From the NCBI GenBank assembly GCA_026397035.1, contig JAPLVQ010000103.1, forward strand, positions 1-6,096: a DNA stretch of 6,096 nt. Reading direction: 5' to 3'. Of the stretch, positions 1-5,871 are shown in pieces (within the stretch, counting starts at the first letter, position 1; each line of letters begins with the position of its first letter). Position numbers and translations under genes: made by a program. Under the pieces are notes generated by a model that saw only the letters and a list, made by a program, of their open reading frames with translations, made no database searches and was not told where the DNA came from. The stretch is from Candidatus Iainarchaeum sp. Its GTDB lineage: Archaea > Iainarchaeota > Iainarchaeia > Iainarchaeales > JAAZKV01.

Positions 1-68
1 CCACTCGAACCCTCAAGAATCTTGTCTACAAAACTGACTTTCTTTTTTTGAGGAATAAACTTAGCCAC
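1..68 (-). CDS. Unrecognised protein, N-terminal fragment running off the left edge
   Basis: I do not recognise this gene; only about 22 codons are in the window. From a GTG at 68-66 the frame reads V/M-AKFIPQKKKVSFVDKILEG, which is basic and hydrophilic with no signal peptide or membrane segment. A TTG at 71-69 directly before it is an alternative start. The case for a real gene is the coherent upstream order: a TATA-like box at about 110-119 and a GGTG Shine-Dalgarno core at 77-80, eight bases before the GTG. The frame stays open to the window edge. It is transcribed in the same direction as the SpoIIM-family gene upstream, but separate T-tracts and its own promoter suggest an independent unit. 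Function cannot be stated. Confidence 0.55.
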   Translation of the reverse strand, partial: MAKFIPQKKKVSFVDKILEGSS

Positions 69-108
69 CAAAAATACACCTGCTGAATTTACTTAAATGA
101 AATTATTG

Positions 109-120
109 CTTTTATAAATT
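109..120 (-). promoter_or_regulatory. TATA-like box for the left-edge gene
   Basis: Read on the minus strand this is AATTTATAAAAG, a good match to an archaeal TATA box. A transcript start about 25 bases downstream would fall near position 90, leaving a leader of about 20 bases that contains the GGTG ribosome site at 77-80. The spacing is internally consistent; the transcript start itself is inferred. Confidence 0.5.
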
Positions 121-149
121 AACTATAAAAAACAAGTTATAAAATAACC

Positions 150-200
150 ACCTAAAAGCTAAAACCCCTAAAAAGAAAGGTTAAAAGTGCCCCAGAAAAA
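150..200 (-). terminator. T-tract terminator region after the SpoIIM-family gene
   Basis: On the minus strand the bases after the TGA at 203-201 contain several T-runs separated by short G-rich stretches (TTTTTC, CTTTT, TTTCTTTTT, GGGGTTTT). Archaeal RNA polymerase typically terminates at such oligo-T tracts without needing a hairpin, and I see no strong stem here. It lies between the displaced end of the SpoIIM-family reading frame and the promoter of the next gene on the same strand. Confidence 0.4.
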
Positions 201-449
201 TCAAAACTCAAATCTTGGAGAAGAACGCTTACGACCGTAAATCATTACCGCAACAATAATCACAAACAAATACAAAATACCCAGCACAAAATACAATTCC
301 CCCATCCCAAGCAAACCAATCGCTTCAGCGACAGCACCATAAGCTACTGAAAAAAAAGCAAGCACTACTAAAAACAGCACATCCGCGTAAATAACTTCAC
401 AACCATGTTTGAATAATTCCCCCCTTGCTGCCATAGCGGAAAGAATCGG
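201..449 (-). pseudogene. Displaced C-terminal part of the SpoIIM-family protein
   Basis: This frame overlaps the end of the SpoIIM-family gene and continues it after a frame change. Read from about 449 it gives ILSAMAARGELFKHG, then an acidic stretch, then two hydrophobic segments (around VLFLVVLAFFSVAYG and LYFVLGILYLFVIIVAVMIYG), and it ends in basic residues and a TGA at 203-201. SpoIIM-family proteins have, after their HG-P-[DE] motif, a small-residue helix and further membrane segments, which this frame supplies and the upstream frame lacks. Dropping one C from the CCC complementary to 448-450 joins the two as HGPP-ILSAMAA; a two-base loss just after would give HGPPE-ILSAMAA. No independent start signal is convincing, so I read it as part of the upstream gene rather than a separate gene. 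Confidence 0.65.
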
Positions 450-1137
450 GCGGACCATGACCAAAAAGCATGTTTAGCGCCATCCCGCTGCCCTTACCCG
501 CCGCACCTACTAAAAAAGTCTCGCTGAAAAAGATTCCCAAAATCGAGGCATTCCAAACAATAGTAAAAATCGCTCCCACACCATACAAAAGCGAAAGAAT
601 TATTGTCAAGGCAAGCACACCACCGTTATTCCACAAAAGAAACAAAGAACAAGAAGCGACATTCTTTTCATTTGAAAGACAAGCTGAAACACCGTTATTA
701 CTCAACAAACCCGAGATTGAAAGCGGCTTACCCCCAATACAACTATCCGAACCCGAAATCATGCAAAAAGATTTTATCTGTTCTTCAAACAAAACGGTTC
801 TGGATTCCGCAGGAACCACCGCATAATAAATAGAAAAAGCGACTATAACCCCGACAAAAATCCAAATATACATCATAATCAAATTAAAATGACGCGCAAA
901 AAAAGTCGTGAAATGCTTTCTTGAACAAACCTCCTCTTTTTCTTCATCAGAAAGAACATTAAAAATAAGCGGAACAAGACCTATTGTTATAAACGCAATT
1001 GAAAGAATCGAGGAATGCGCCGGAAACATGTAATCCGCAATAATAATGCTTCCAAAACAAATCAAAAGCGTGAGGAAAAAAAGAAAAACCGGATGACGGC
1101 GAATATTTTTTTCTCCAATAAGAGATTCGAGAACCAT
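397..1137 (-). CDS. SpoIIM-family integral membrane protein, frame broken near the 3' end
   Basis: This is a polytopic membrane protein of the stage II sporulation protein M (DUF95) family. In non-sporulating archaea its role is unknown and it is not evidence of sporulation. The open frame gives 246 residues from the ATG. Membrane segments lie at about 17-36, 43-60, 84-107 and 174-204. The family hallmark is visible as LWNNGGVLALTIILSLLYGVG followed by WNASILG, and later as FGHGPPD. Between segments three and four is a soluble loop with four cysteines (C125, C133, C153, C163) that could form disulfides outside the membrane. I chose the ATG at 1137 because MVLES is the usual archaeal start; a GTG at 1164 would add nine residues. 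After HGPPD the frame runs out in a non-family tail ending GGIIQTWL, while the expected C-terminus continues in another frame (201-449). Family call is good; intactness is doubtful. Confidence 0.8.
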   Translation of the reverse strand: MVLESLIGEKNIRRHPVFLFFLTLLICFGSIIIADYMFPAHSSILSIAFITIGLVPLIFNVLSDEEKEEVCSRKHFTTFFARHFNLIMMYIWIFVGVIVAFSIYYAVVPAESRTVLFEEQIKSFCMISGSDSCIGGKPLSISGLLSNNGVSACLSNEKNVASCSLFLLWNNGGVLALTIILSLLYGVGAIFTIVWNASILGIFFSETFLVGAAGKGSGMALNMLFGHGPPDSFRYGSKGGIIQTWL

Positions 1138-1164
1138 TAAACCACTTACTTTAAAAGCCTTCAC

Positions 1165-1174
1165 TAAAAATTAA
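1165..1174 (-). promoter_or_regulatory. Possible TATA-like box for the SpoIIM-family gene
   Basis: On the minus strand the sequence TTAATTTTTA is centred about 32 bases before the ATG at 1137, which would give a nearly leaderless transcript. It is a weak match in AT-rich DNA. The stronger box at 1212-1221 is nearly palindromic and could instead serve this gene with a leader of about 50 bases. Confidence 0.3.
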
Positions 1175-1211
1175 TCTTTACCAAGACGAAATGAGTATAC
1201 ACGGTTTTTTG

Positions 1212-1221
1212 TGTATAAAAT
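1212..1221 (+). promoter_or_regulatory. TATA box for csl4
   Basis: The sequence TGTATAAAAT is centred about 28 bases before the chosen ATG at 1245. Archaeal transcription usually begins 25-27 bases after the box centre, so the message would start within a few bases of the ATG and be leaderless or nearly so. A purine stretch GAAGGCG at 1232-1238 could be a ribosome site only if transcription starts further upstream. Because the box reads similarly on both strands, it might also drive the divergent SpoIIM-family gene. Confidence 0.55.
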
Positions 1222-1244
1222 ACTATCTTTTGAAGGCGAAAAAA

Positions 1245-2114
1245 ATGGTTGAAAAAAACAAAATAGTCCTTCCGGGCGAAGAAATAGCCACTGAAGAAGA
1301 ATATACCGCAGGAAAGAATGCGTTTGCAACAGGCGGAAAAATACTTGCCACAACAATGGGGACGGCTTATTTTGATGAAAAAACCAAAGAAGCAAAAGTG
1401 AAAGGAAAAAGCATTGAAGAATTACGCGAAGGAGATATAATCGTGGGACAAGTAATGCTTGTAAAAGAATCAAGCGCAGCAATACACTTACTCTCAGCTG
1501 AAAACAATAAGAACATAACCGGAATCACCATGGCACAACTCCCAATCAGAAATATTTCAAACGAATACGTTACTGAATTAAAGAAAATAATCAAAATCGG
1601 GGATATTATCCGCGCACGCGTTACAAGCGAAAGCCCTCTTGGAATAGATCTTACTACAAAAGAAAAAGGGTTAGGCGTAATAAAAGCTTACTGCACTAAC
1701 TGCCGAAAAGAAATGAATTATAATAATGGAAAACTAATGTGCCTAAACTGCGGAAGCGTTGAAGAAAGAAAATGGTTTGAAGCAGAAGACACGTACAAAC
1801 CAAGAGAAGGCGGATTTAGCCCAGAGAGAAGAAGCGGCGGATACGGCGGAGAAAGACGTGGAGGATTCGGCGGAAGAAGAGAAAGCGGAGGATATGACAG
1901 AACCCCAAGAGGACCAGGGGGATTTAACAATAGAAGAAGCGGCGGATACGGCGGAAGAAGAGAAGGATTTAGCGGGCACGGACACGGAGAAGGAAATTTT
2001 GGATTTAGAGGAAGAAGCGAAAATGGATTTGGCGGAGAAAGACGCGAAAGAAACTCGTTTGGATCAAAACCATTTGGAAGAAGCAATTACAGACAAAACA
2101 GGGAAAGCCATTAA
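1245..2114 (+). CDS. csl4: Exosome subunit Csl4 with an arginine/glycine-rich C-terminal extension
   Basis: Csl4 caps the archaeal exosome, the phosphorolytic 3'-5' RNA degradation complex, and together with DnaG is involved in substrate recruitment. The 289-residue protein begins MVEKNKIVLPGEEIA, the usual Csl4 opening. An N-terminal strand domain (about 6-55) is followed by an S1-type RNA-binding domain (about 60-140, starting REGDIIVGQV) and a zinc ribbon with C150-x2-C153 and C166-x2-C169. Typical archaeal Csl4 ends soon after the ribbon, near 180-200 residues. Here about 100 further residues follow (189-289), with roughly 31 Gly, 20 Arg and 13 Phe/Tyr in GGYGGRR, GGFGG and GFRGR style repeats. 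I chose the ATG at 1245 over one at 1191 because the earlier start lies upstream of the TATA box and adds non-family residues. rpoL follows 109 bases downstream with no strong terminator between, so co-transcription is likely. The core identification is firm; the role of the tail is inferred. Confidence 0.93.
   Translation: MVEKNKIVLPGEEIATEEEYTAGKNAFATGGKILATTMGTAYFDEKTKEAKVKGKSIEELREGDIIVGQVMLVKESSAAIHLLSAENNKNITGITMAQLPIRNISNEYVTELKKIIKIGDIIRARVTSESPLGIDLTTKEKGLGVIKAYCTNCRKEMNYNNGKLMCLNCGSVEERKWFEAEDTYKPREGGFSPERRSGGYGGERRGGFGGRRESGGYDRTPRGPGGFNNRRSGGYGGRREGFSGHGHGEGNFGFRGRSENGFGGERRERNSFGSKPFGRSNYRQNRESH
1827..1955 (+). repeat. Direct repeat pair in the Csl4 tail
   Basis: A 24-base segment at 1827-1850 recurs exactly at 1932-1955. 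The offset is 105 bases, so the copies are in frame 35 codons apart, and both encode RRSGGYGG. Shorter relatives of the same GGCGGA/AGAAGA pattern fill the interval. The tail therefore probably grew by in-frame duplication or slippage. Confidence 0.75.
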
Positions 2115-2210
2115 GTGTAAATTTAAAGCCAAAATGGAGTATTTTTAATACTAACCTAAAAAAGAATTCTTAAGAGCAAAGAAGTCTAGAAAGTAAGCAA
2201 GAAATTTTGA

Positions 2211-2216
2211 AGAGGG
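2211..2216 (+). promoter_or_regulatory. Ribosome binding site of rpoL
   Basis: AGAGGG lies seven bases before the ATG at 2224 and decides that start over the TTG immediately upstream at 2221. The ATG also gives the normal beginning for this family. Confidence 0.6.
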
Positions 2217-2223
2217 ATTATTG

Positions 2224-2496
2224 ATGAAACTACATGTATTGAAAAACGAGAAAAATGAAATGGAGTTTTTTATCGAAGGGGAAAGATACACCCTCCCAAA
2301 CATATTAAAAGAAAAAATCTCAGCTGATGATAGCGTTGAATTCTGCGCATACAGACTCGAACACCCTTTAGACAAAAAAGCGAGATTCATCGTAAAAACA
2401 AGCGGCAAGAGCCCGAAAAAAGTTATTGAAGACGCAATCAAAAACATTAAAGAAGACTTAGCTGAATTCAAGAAAGAAGTTGAGAAACTAAAATAA
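2224..2496 (+). CDS. rpoL: DNA-directed RNA polymerase subunit L (Rpo11)
   Basis: This is the small archaeal polymerase subunit corresponding to eukaryotic RPB11/AC19. It pairs with subunit D to form the platform on which the large catalytic subunits assemble. The 90-residue product has the usual family length. Visible family features are the opening strand (MKLHVLKNEKNEMEFFIEGE), the leucine-containing helix (YTLPNILKEKI), the conserved AYRLEHPL at about 42-49, the KTSGKSP turn at 58-64, and a long C-terminal charged helix rich in Lys and Glu. It lies 109 bases after csl4 in the same direction. Close linkage of exosome and polymerase genes is common in archaea, and I see no convincing separate promoter. 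The gene is intact. Confidence 0.95.
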   Translation: MKLHVLKNEKNEMEFFIEGERYTLPNILKEKISADDSVEFCAYRLEHPLDKKARFIVKTSGKSPKKVIEDAIKNIKEDLAEFKKEVEKLK

Positions 2497-2528
2497 CAAA
2501 AACAAAAAGACTTAATAATAAAAAGCCT

Positions 2529-2595
2529 AAAAAAATGCAAATAACCCAAAAAAAACTAAATTCTAATCTAACCGAACAAAAAAATGAAGCAAAAA
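2529..2595 (-). terminator. Oligo-T terminator tracts of the SPFH gene
   Basis: On the minus strand, downstream of the SPFH stop at 2601-2599, there are T5, T7, T8 and T7 runs (complements of the A-runs at 2591-2595, 2578-2584, 2548-2555 and 2529-2535). Repeated T-runs without a stem are the common archaeal terminator form. Confidence 0.5.
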
Positions 2596-2598
2596 TGG

Positions 2599-3606
2599 TT
2601 ACTTCTTTTTCTTTTTTGATTTTTTTAGGCTTCTAACTGGAGTAGAAGAACCTTTGGCTTTCTTCACCGCACCATCAATGTAACCCTTTAACAGAGTCTT
2701 ATAATATTCATTCTTTGAAGCAAGCTTAGAACTACCTTTGTGCATTCCATCAGCCACATTAGTAAAAGACTCGGCGAGTTTTGAAAATTCTGAAGGAAAG
2801 AAAACCTTTGAACCCTTGCTATTTCCCAAACCCTCAATCGCTTTAATGTAATAATAAGCAAGAGCTTTATCATCAAGGTGCGCAGTAGCTTCTCTAACCG
2901 CCTCAATCTCCGCCTTCTGCCCTAACGCCCGTTCCATACGCCCAAGCTTCTGCTGAACAGCGGCTTTCTGCTCATGCATAGCATTAAGCACAATCTCCGG
3001 AATCTCTACATCCTTAATCTCGATAGAATCAATAGTAATACCCCAATTCTTTGACATCTGCTCCAAATTTTCTTTTATTTTCGCATTAATAATTTCAATA
3101 TTAGAAATAACATCGCTCAAATCCATTGAACCAACAACATCACGCAAAGAAGAAATAATGTAAAGCTGGGACGCATCAACGTAATCCTCAACCTCAATTA
3201 CTGAATTCACTACACTCTGATTATCCTTCTTGACTTTTAGATACACTACCGCATCAACAGTAACCTCAACACCATCCTTTGTAACAACATGCTGTTTTGG
3301 AACATCAATAGTTTTTACACGCAAATCAACTTCAGCATAAGACTCAATAACAGGCCAAACCCATGCCCAACCAGGACCGCCAACACGATGAACCTTACCA
3401 AAACGATAAATCACCGCACGCTCATAATCAACAAGCTGCAAAATAAAATCATATTTGTAAACTAGAAAAGCAAAGAAAACTAAAATCGCTATCCAAATAA
3501 GATTAGTCACTACAAAATCCTGAAAAATAAACAGAGTATAAATTACCCCTATAATTGCAAGAATAAGAATACCAAAAACCACGTACTTAAAATTCTGGGC
3601 AGCCAT
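2599..3606 (-). CDS. SPFH/stomatin-prohibitin family membrane protein
   Basis: Members of this family form large oligomeric rings at membranes and scaffold microdomains or proteases; the archaeal substrate here is unknown. The 335-residue protein has two membrane helices at about 8-28 and 34-51. Next comes the SPFH domain: ERAVIYRFGKVHRVGGPGWAW at about 62-82, VDLRVKTIDVPKQHVVTKDGVEVTVDAVVYLKV at about 93-125, and IIDS-like IEIKDVEIPE near 195-204. A charged coiled-coil helix follows (about 205-245), then a less conserved region and a tail ending KKSKKKKK. In many prokaryotes stomatin is paired with an NfeD-type protease partner; none is visible nearby. The ATG at 3606 has GTGA six bases upstream as a ribosome site. 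The gene is convergent with rpoL and divergent from the DUF373 gene. Confidence 0.92.
   Translation of the reverse strand: MAAQNFKYVVFGILILAIIGVIYTLFIFQDFVVTNLIWIAILVFFAFLVYKYDFILQLVDYERAVIYRFGKVHRVGGPGWAWVWPVIESYAEVDLRVKTIDVPKQHVVTKDGVEVTVDAVVYLKVKKDNQSVVNSVIEVEDYVDASQLYIISSLRDVVGSMDLSDVISNIEIINAKIKENLEQMSKNWGITIDSIEIKDVEIPEIVLNAMHEQKAAVQQKLGRMERALGQKAEIEAVREATAHLDDKALAYYYIKAIEGLGNSKGSKVFFPSEFSKLAESFTNVADGMHKGSSKLASKNEYYKTLLKGYIDGAVKKAKGSSTPVRSLKKSKKKKK
2604..2626 (+). terminator. T-tracts that could end the csl4-rpoL transcript inside the SPFH 3' end
   Basis: The plus strand carries T5, T6 and T7 runs here, the complement of the lysine codons of the SPFH tail. There is no comparable T-tract on the plus strand between the rpoL stop and this point, so rpoL messages probably end within the opposing gene, giving overlapping antisense 3' ends. 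This is an inference from sequence only. Confidence 0.4.
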
Positions 3607-3677
3607 AAAAATTCACAAAAATAAATAAAAATATTAATTACTATTACATAGGGATATTAACTACTATTATCCATACT

Positions 3678-3705
3678 CACAAATTCACAACCACAAATTC
3701 ACAAC
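3678..3705 (+). repeat. 14-base tandem repeat, two perfect copies
   Basis: The unit CACAAATTCACAAC occurs at 3678-3691 and again at 3692-3705, followed by a partial third copy beginning CACAAC. Part of the unit (ATTCACAA) also occurs close to the SPFH start. This could be an operator array or simple slippage; two copies cannot distinguish these. Confidence 0.7.
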
Positions 3706-3796
3706 CACAACAAACTACTAAATATAATATAAAATAACTCACTTTTATATATAAGGTTAATCACCCCTATATATATTATTATAGATACCGCCCTTT

Positions 3797-3801
3797 GGGG
3801 G
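3797..3801 (+). promoter_or_regulatory. Ribosome binding site of the DUF373 gene within a small stem
   Basis: GGGGG lies seven bases before the ATG at 3809. The bases just before it (CCCTTT from 3791) can pair with it as a three-base-loop, three-base-pair stem, so the ribosome site might be partly masked. The stem is too small to be confident that it matters. Confidence 0.45.
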
Positions 3802-3808
3802 AAATTTA

Positions 3809-5029
3809 ATGAAGAAAAAAGTATTTGTTGTATGCGTAGACCGCGACAATGACCTTGGAAGAAAAGCAAAAATAGAAGGACCTGTCGTTGGAAGAGAAAG
3901 AAACCTCGCCGCCGCCCAAAAACTAATCCTCGCCGACCCGAGCGAAAGCGATGCTAACACTATGTTTGCTGCGATAACTAAACTTGAAGAAGCGAAAAAA
4001 TATTACAAAAACGCTGAAATAGTCACAATAACAGGAGAAGGAAAAATAGGAATGAAAGCTGATAAGGAAATAAATAGACAGCTTGACAAACTTGAAAAAG
4101 AATACTTAATTGACGGATGGATAGTAATCACCGACGGAGCAGAAGACAACCAAGTAATACCCTTACTACAATCAAGAGCAAAAATACTCTCAACAGAACA
4201 AGTAATAATCAAACAAGCACAAGCAGTAGAATCAACATTTTACACAATAAAAGAAGCGCTAAAAGATCCCGGAATATCAAGATTATTTTTAGGCGTACCT
4301 GGACTGTTATTATTGGTATTTTTCTTTTTAGGATCATATTCTATACAAGCAGTAGCGCTAATCGCGGGAGCATATCTTTTGCTGAAAGGATTTGGAATAG
4401 AAGACAGAATCGTAGGATTTATCAGACTAATTAATGAAAGCATTTCCGAGCAAAGAATAAGCGTAGTAATGTACATCGCAGCAATACTTTTGCCAATCGT
4501 AGGACTATGGCTCGGATACTTACAACTCATGTCCTCGGAATTCATTAATATAGGAATTGATGTAGCATCCGCACTAAGAGCACTTTATCCATTCCTGCTC
4601 TTTGGAGCAATCACACTAATCGCAGGAAGAGCGGTTGATTCATTCTACTTAAAAAAAGCTTACAAACTCGGGGATTATATTGTACAAGCGGTTTCAATAA
4701 TATGCGTATGGGCAATAGTTGACGCGGGAACTTTAGTATTTTTAAGACAAGCAGAACTCTCTTGGTTACCCGCAAACATAATGCTAAGCTTTGTAATAGT
4801 AATACTCGCAATGAGAATAAGTAAAACATTTGACATAAGAGAAAGAATAAGCAAAATATTTGTCGGACTAAACGTGATGGATGAAAGCGGAAACTATTTA
4901 GGAAAAATAATTGAAGCTGATAGGAAGAAAGCCGCTATCATTATACAAGATCCTAAAACACTCAGAAGAATTGAGAAAAAAAGAGAACAATTCACGCTAA
5001 ATCAGGGAAGAATAGTAGTGAACGGGTAA
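3809..5029 (+). CDS. DUF373 family archaeal membrane protein
   Basis: This is a 406-residue member of an archaea-specific family with no established function. The soluble N-terminal domain (about 1-150) has the family signature: CVDRDNDLGRKA at 9-20, GPVVGRERNLAAAQKLILADP at 24-44 and SDANTMFAA at 47-55. The conserved Asp/Arg/Asn residues suggest a phosphate or metal site, but that is speculation. Five or six membrane segments follow, at about 159-176, 178-195, 218-238, 259-274, 291-312 and 322-338. A soluble C-terminus of about 55 residues (GLNVMDESGNYLGKIIEA at 353-370) resembles a PRC-barrel-like strand pattern. The ATG is supported by GGGGG seven bases upstream and by family start position. 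The next gene follows 62 bases later with no T-tract between, so read-through is likely. Confidence 0.92.
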   Translation: MKKKVFVVCVDRDNDLGRKAKIEGPVVGRERNLAAAQKLILADPSESDANTMFAAITKLEEAKKYYKNAEIVTITGEGKIGMKADKEINRQLDKLEKEYLIDGWIVITDGAEDNQVIPLLQSRAKILSTEQVIIKQAQAVESTFYTIKEALKDPGISRLFLGVPGLLLLVFFFLGSYSIQAVALIAGAYLLLKGFGIEDRIVGFIRLINESISEQRISVVMYIAAILLPIVGLWLGYLQLMSSEFINIGIDVASALRALYPFLLFGAITLIAGRAVDSFYLKKAYKLGDYIVQAVSIICVWAIVDAGTLVFLRQAELSWLPANIMLSFVIVILAMRISKTFDIRERISKIFVGLNVMDESGNYLGKIIEADRKKAAIIIQDPKTLRRIEKKREQFTLNQGRIVVNG

Positions 5030-5083
5030 AGTAAAAAACAAAATGAAACGAACAAAAAAAGATTTCAATTTACCTGAATAAAA

Positions 5084-5088
5084 GTGAT
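5084..5088 (+). promoter_or_regulatory. Ribosome binding site of the Nudix-SET gene
   Basis: GTGAT matches the core of the archaeal anti-Shine-Dalgarno target and ends three bases before the ATG at 5092, a short but usable spacing. No clear TATA box precedes it, which favours co-transcription with the DUF373 gene. Confidence 0.4.
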
Positions 5089-5091
5089 TAA

Positions 5092-5871
5092 ATGATTTCA
5101 TTGAAAAAACCAACTAATTTTAGCCCCAATATAGAAGTAAGCGCCTGTTTTTTGCTTTATGAAGAAGAAACGCTGACACTCAAAACTCAAGACCACAAAA
5201 AACTAGGCGGATTATGGGGGGCGCCGGCTGGAAAAATTGAAAAAAAAGAGAACGCAACCAGCACAGCAATAAGAGAATTAATGGAAGAAACAGGAATCGC
5301 GATTAGAAAAAAAGAAATTAAAACATTCAAGACTGTTTATGTAAAGTGGCCGACGAGCGAATTTGTTTACCACATGTTTTACATACAGTTTTTTAAAAAG
5401 CCCAAAGTAAAAATCAATCCAAAAGAACACAGCGATTATTTTTGGGGAAATAAATACCAAGTACTTGCTTTACCCAACATCCCTGACGAAGATGAATGCT
5501 TGAAAATGTTTTATGATGAAATAGTTGATAAAAATAAAGTCGGATCGATTGGAGAAATAACAAATAATCCAAAAGCTATTGTTGGCAAGTCAGAGAAATT
5601 TGGAAGAGGACTATTTGCAATAGCTGATATTGCAAAAGGCGAAACAATAGCTGAATTTGATGGAAAAATTTACACTGCAAAATTAGCGAGTCTATTGCCA
5701 AATAATCCGCCTCTTTTTGTTCGAGACCATGCCATACAGTTCTCTGAAACAAAGTGGCGATACAGCAAATACGGCGTATTGTTTAATCATTCGTGCAACC
5801 CGAATTGCGGAATAAAAGGCGCGGGAAAATCATTTCGAATAAATACAAAGAATATACTGCCGGCTACTTAG
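5092..5871 (+). CDS. Nudix hydrolase-SET domain fusion protein, probable frame break at the C-terminus
   Basis: Two enzymes are fused in one 259-residue frame. Residues about 10-145 form a Nudix hydrolase, a class that cleaves nucleoside diphosphates linked to another moiety. The complete Nudix box is present: G47-x5-E53-x7-R61-E62-L63-x-E65-E66-x-G68-I69, preceded by GGLWGAPAG. Residues about 160-259 are a SET-type lysine methyltransferase domain: KFGRGLFAIADIAKGETIAEFDG at 169-191, including the S-adenosylmethionine-loop GRG, and the hallmark NHSCNPNC at 232-239. SET domains normally continue with [RK][DN]I-x-x-GEE-[IL]-x-x-D-Y, which supplies the catalytic tyrosine. Here KNI at 253-255 is followed by LPAT and a TAG. 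The minus-one frame instead reads AGYLVKKYGEPKQMDN to a TAA at 5907-5909, which looks like the missing end. The substrate of either domain is not predictable from sequence. Domain calls are firm; whether the protein is active as a methyltransferase is doubtful. Confidence 0.88.
   Translation: MISLKKPTNFSPNIEVSACFLLYEEETLTLKTQDHKKLGGLWGAPAGKIEKKENATSTAIRELMEETGIAIRKKEIKTFKTVYVKWPTSEFVYHMFYIQFFKKPKVKINPKEHSDYFWGNKYQVLALPNIPDEDECLKMFYDEIVDKNKVGSIGEITNNPKAIVGKSEKFGRGLFAIADIAKGETIAEFDGKIYTAKLASLLPNNPPLFVRDHAIQFSETKWRYSKYGVLFNHSCNPNCGIKGAGKSFRINTKNILPAT

Larger units (their letters stand above)
3607..3808. promoter_or_regulatory. Divergent promoter region between the SPFH and DUF373 genes
   Basis: This 202-base AT-rich intergenic stretch has to serve both flanking genes. 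For the minus-strand SPFH gene, a TAATTAATATT-like box lies near 3630-3640 and GTGA at 3613-3616 is the ribosome site. For the plus-strand gene there are two TATA-like stretches, TTTATATATA at about 3743-3752 and CTATATATAT at 3768-3777. In between are imperfect repeats: an ATATTAAYTACTATTA motif at 3631 and again at 3654, and a 14-base tandem repeat starting at 3678. I see no gene in it. Confidence 0.5.

Noticed and set aside
1..24. On the minus strand GGGTTCGAGTGG looks like a tRNA T-arm at the window edge.
   Set aside because: There is no acceptor stem or CCA-side partner next to it, and the same bases form a sensible coding frame with promoter and ribosome site upstream.
1718..2086. Long minus-strand frame rich in Pro and Leu opposite the Csl4 tail.
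   Set aside because: It is the complement of the GGA/AGA repeat codons, begins and ends within csl4 and has no start signals.
3678..3720. Tandem repeats considered as a CRISPR remnant.
   Set aside because: The units are 14 bases, directly adjacent with no spacers, and there are only two full copies.
4117..4434. A 105-codon plus-strand frame inside the DUF373 gene.
   Set aside because: It is fully contained in a well-supported gene, is rich in Arg, Asn, Ser and Thr with no recognisable domain, and has no ribosome site.
5043..5081. A 12-residue frame (MKRTKKDFNLPE) between the DUF373 and Nudix-SET genes.
   Set aside because: It is too short to support and has no ribosome site; it may simply be intergenic sequence.
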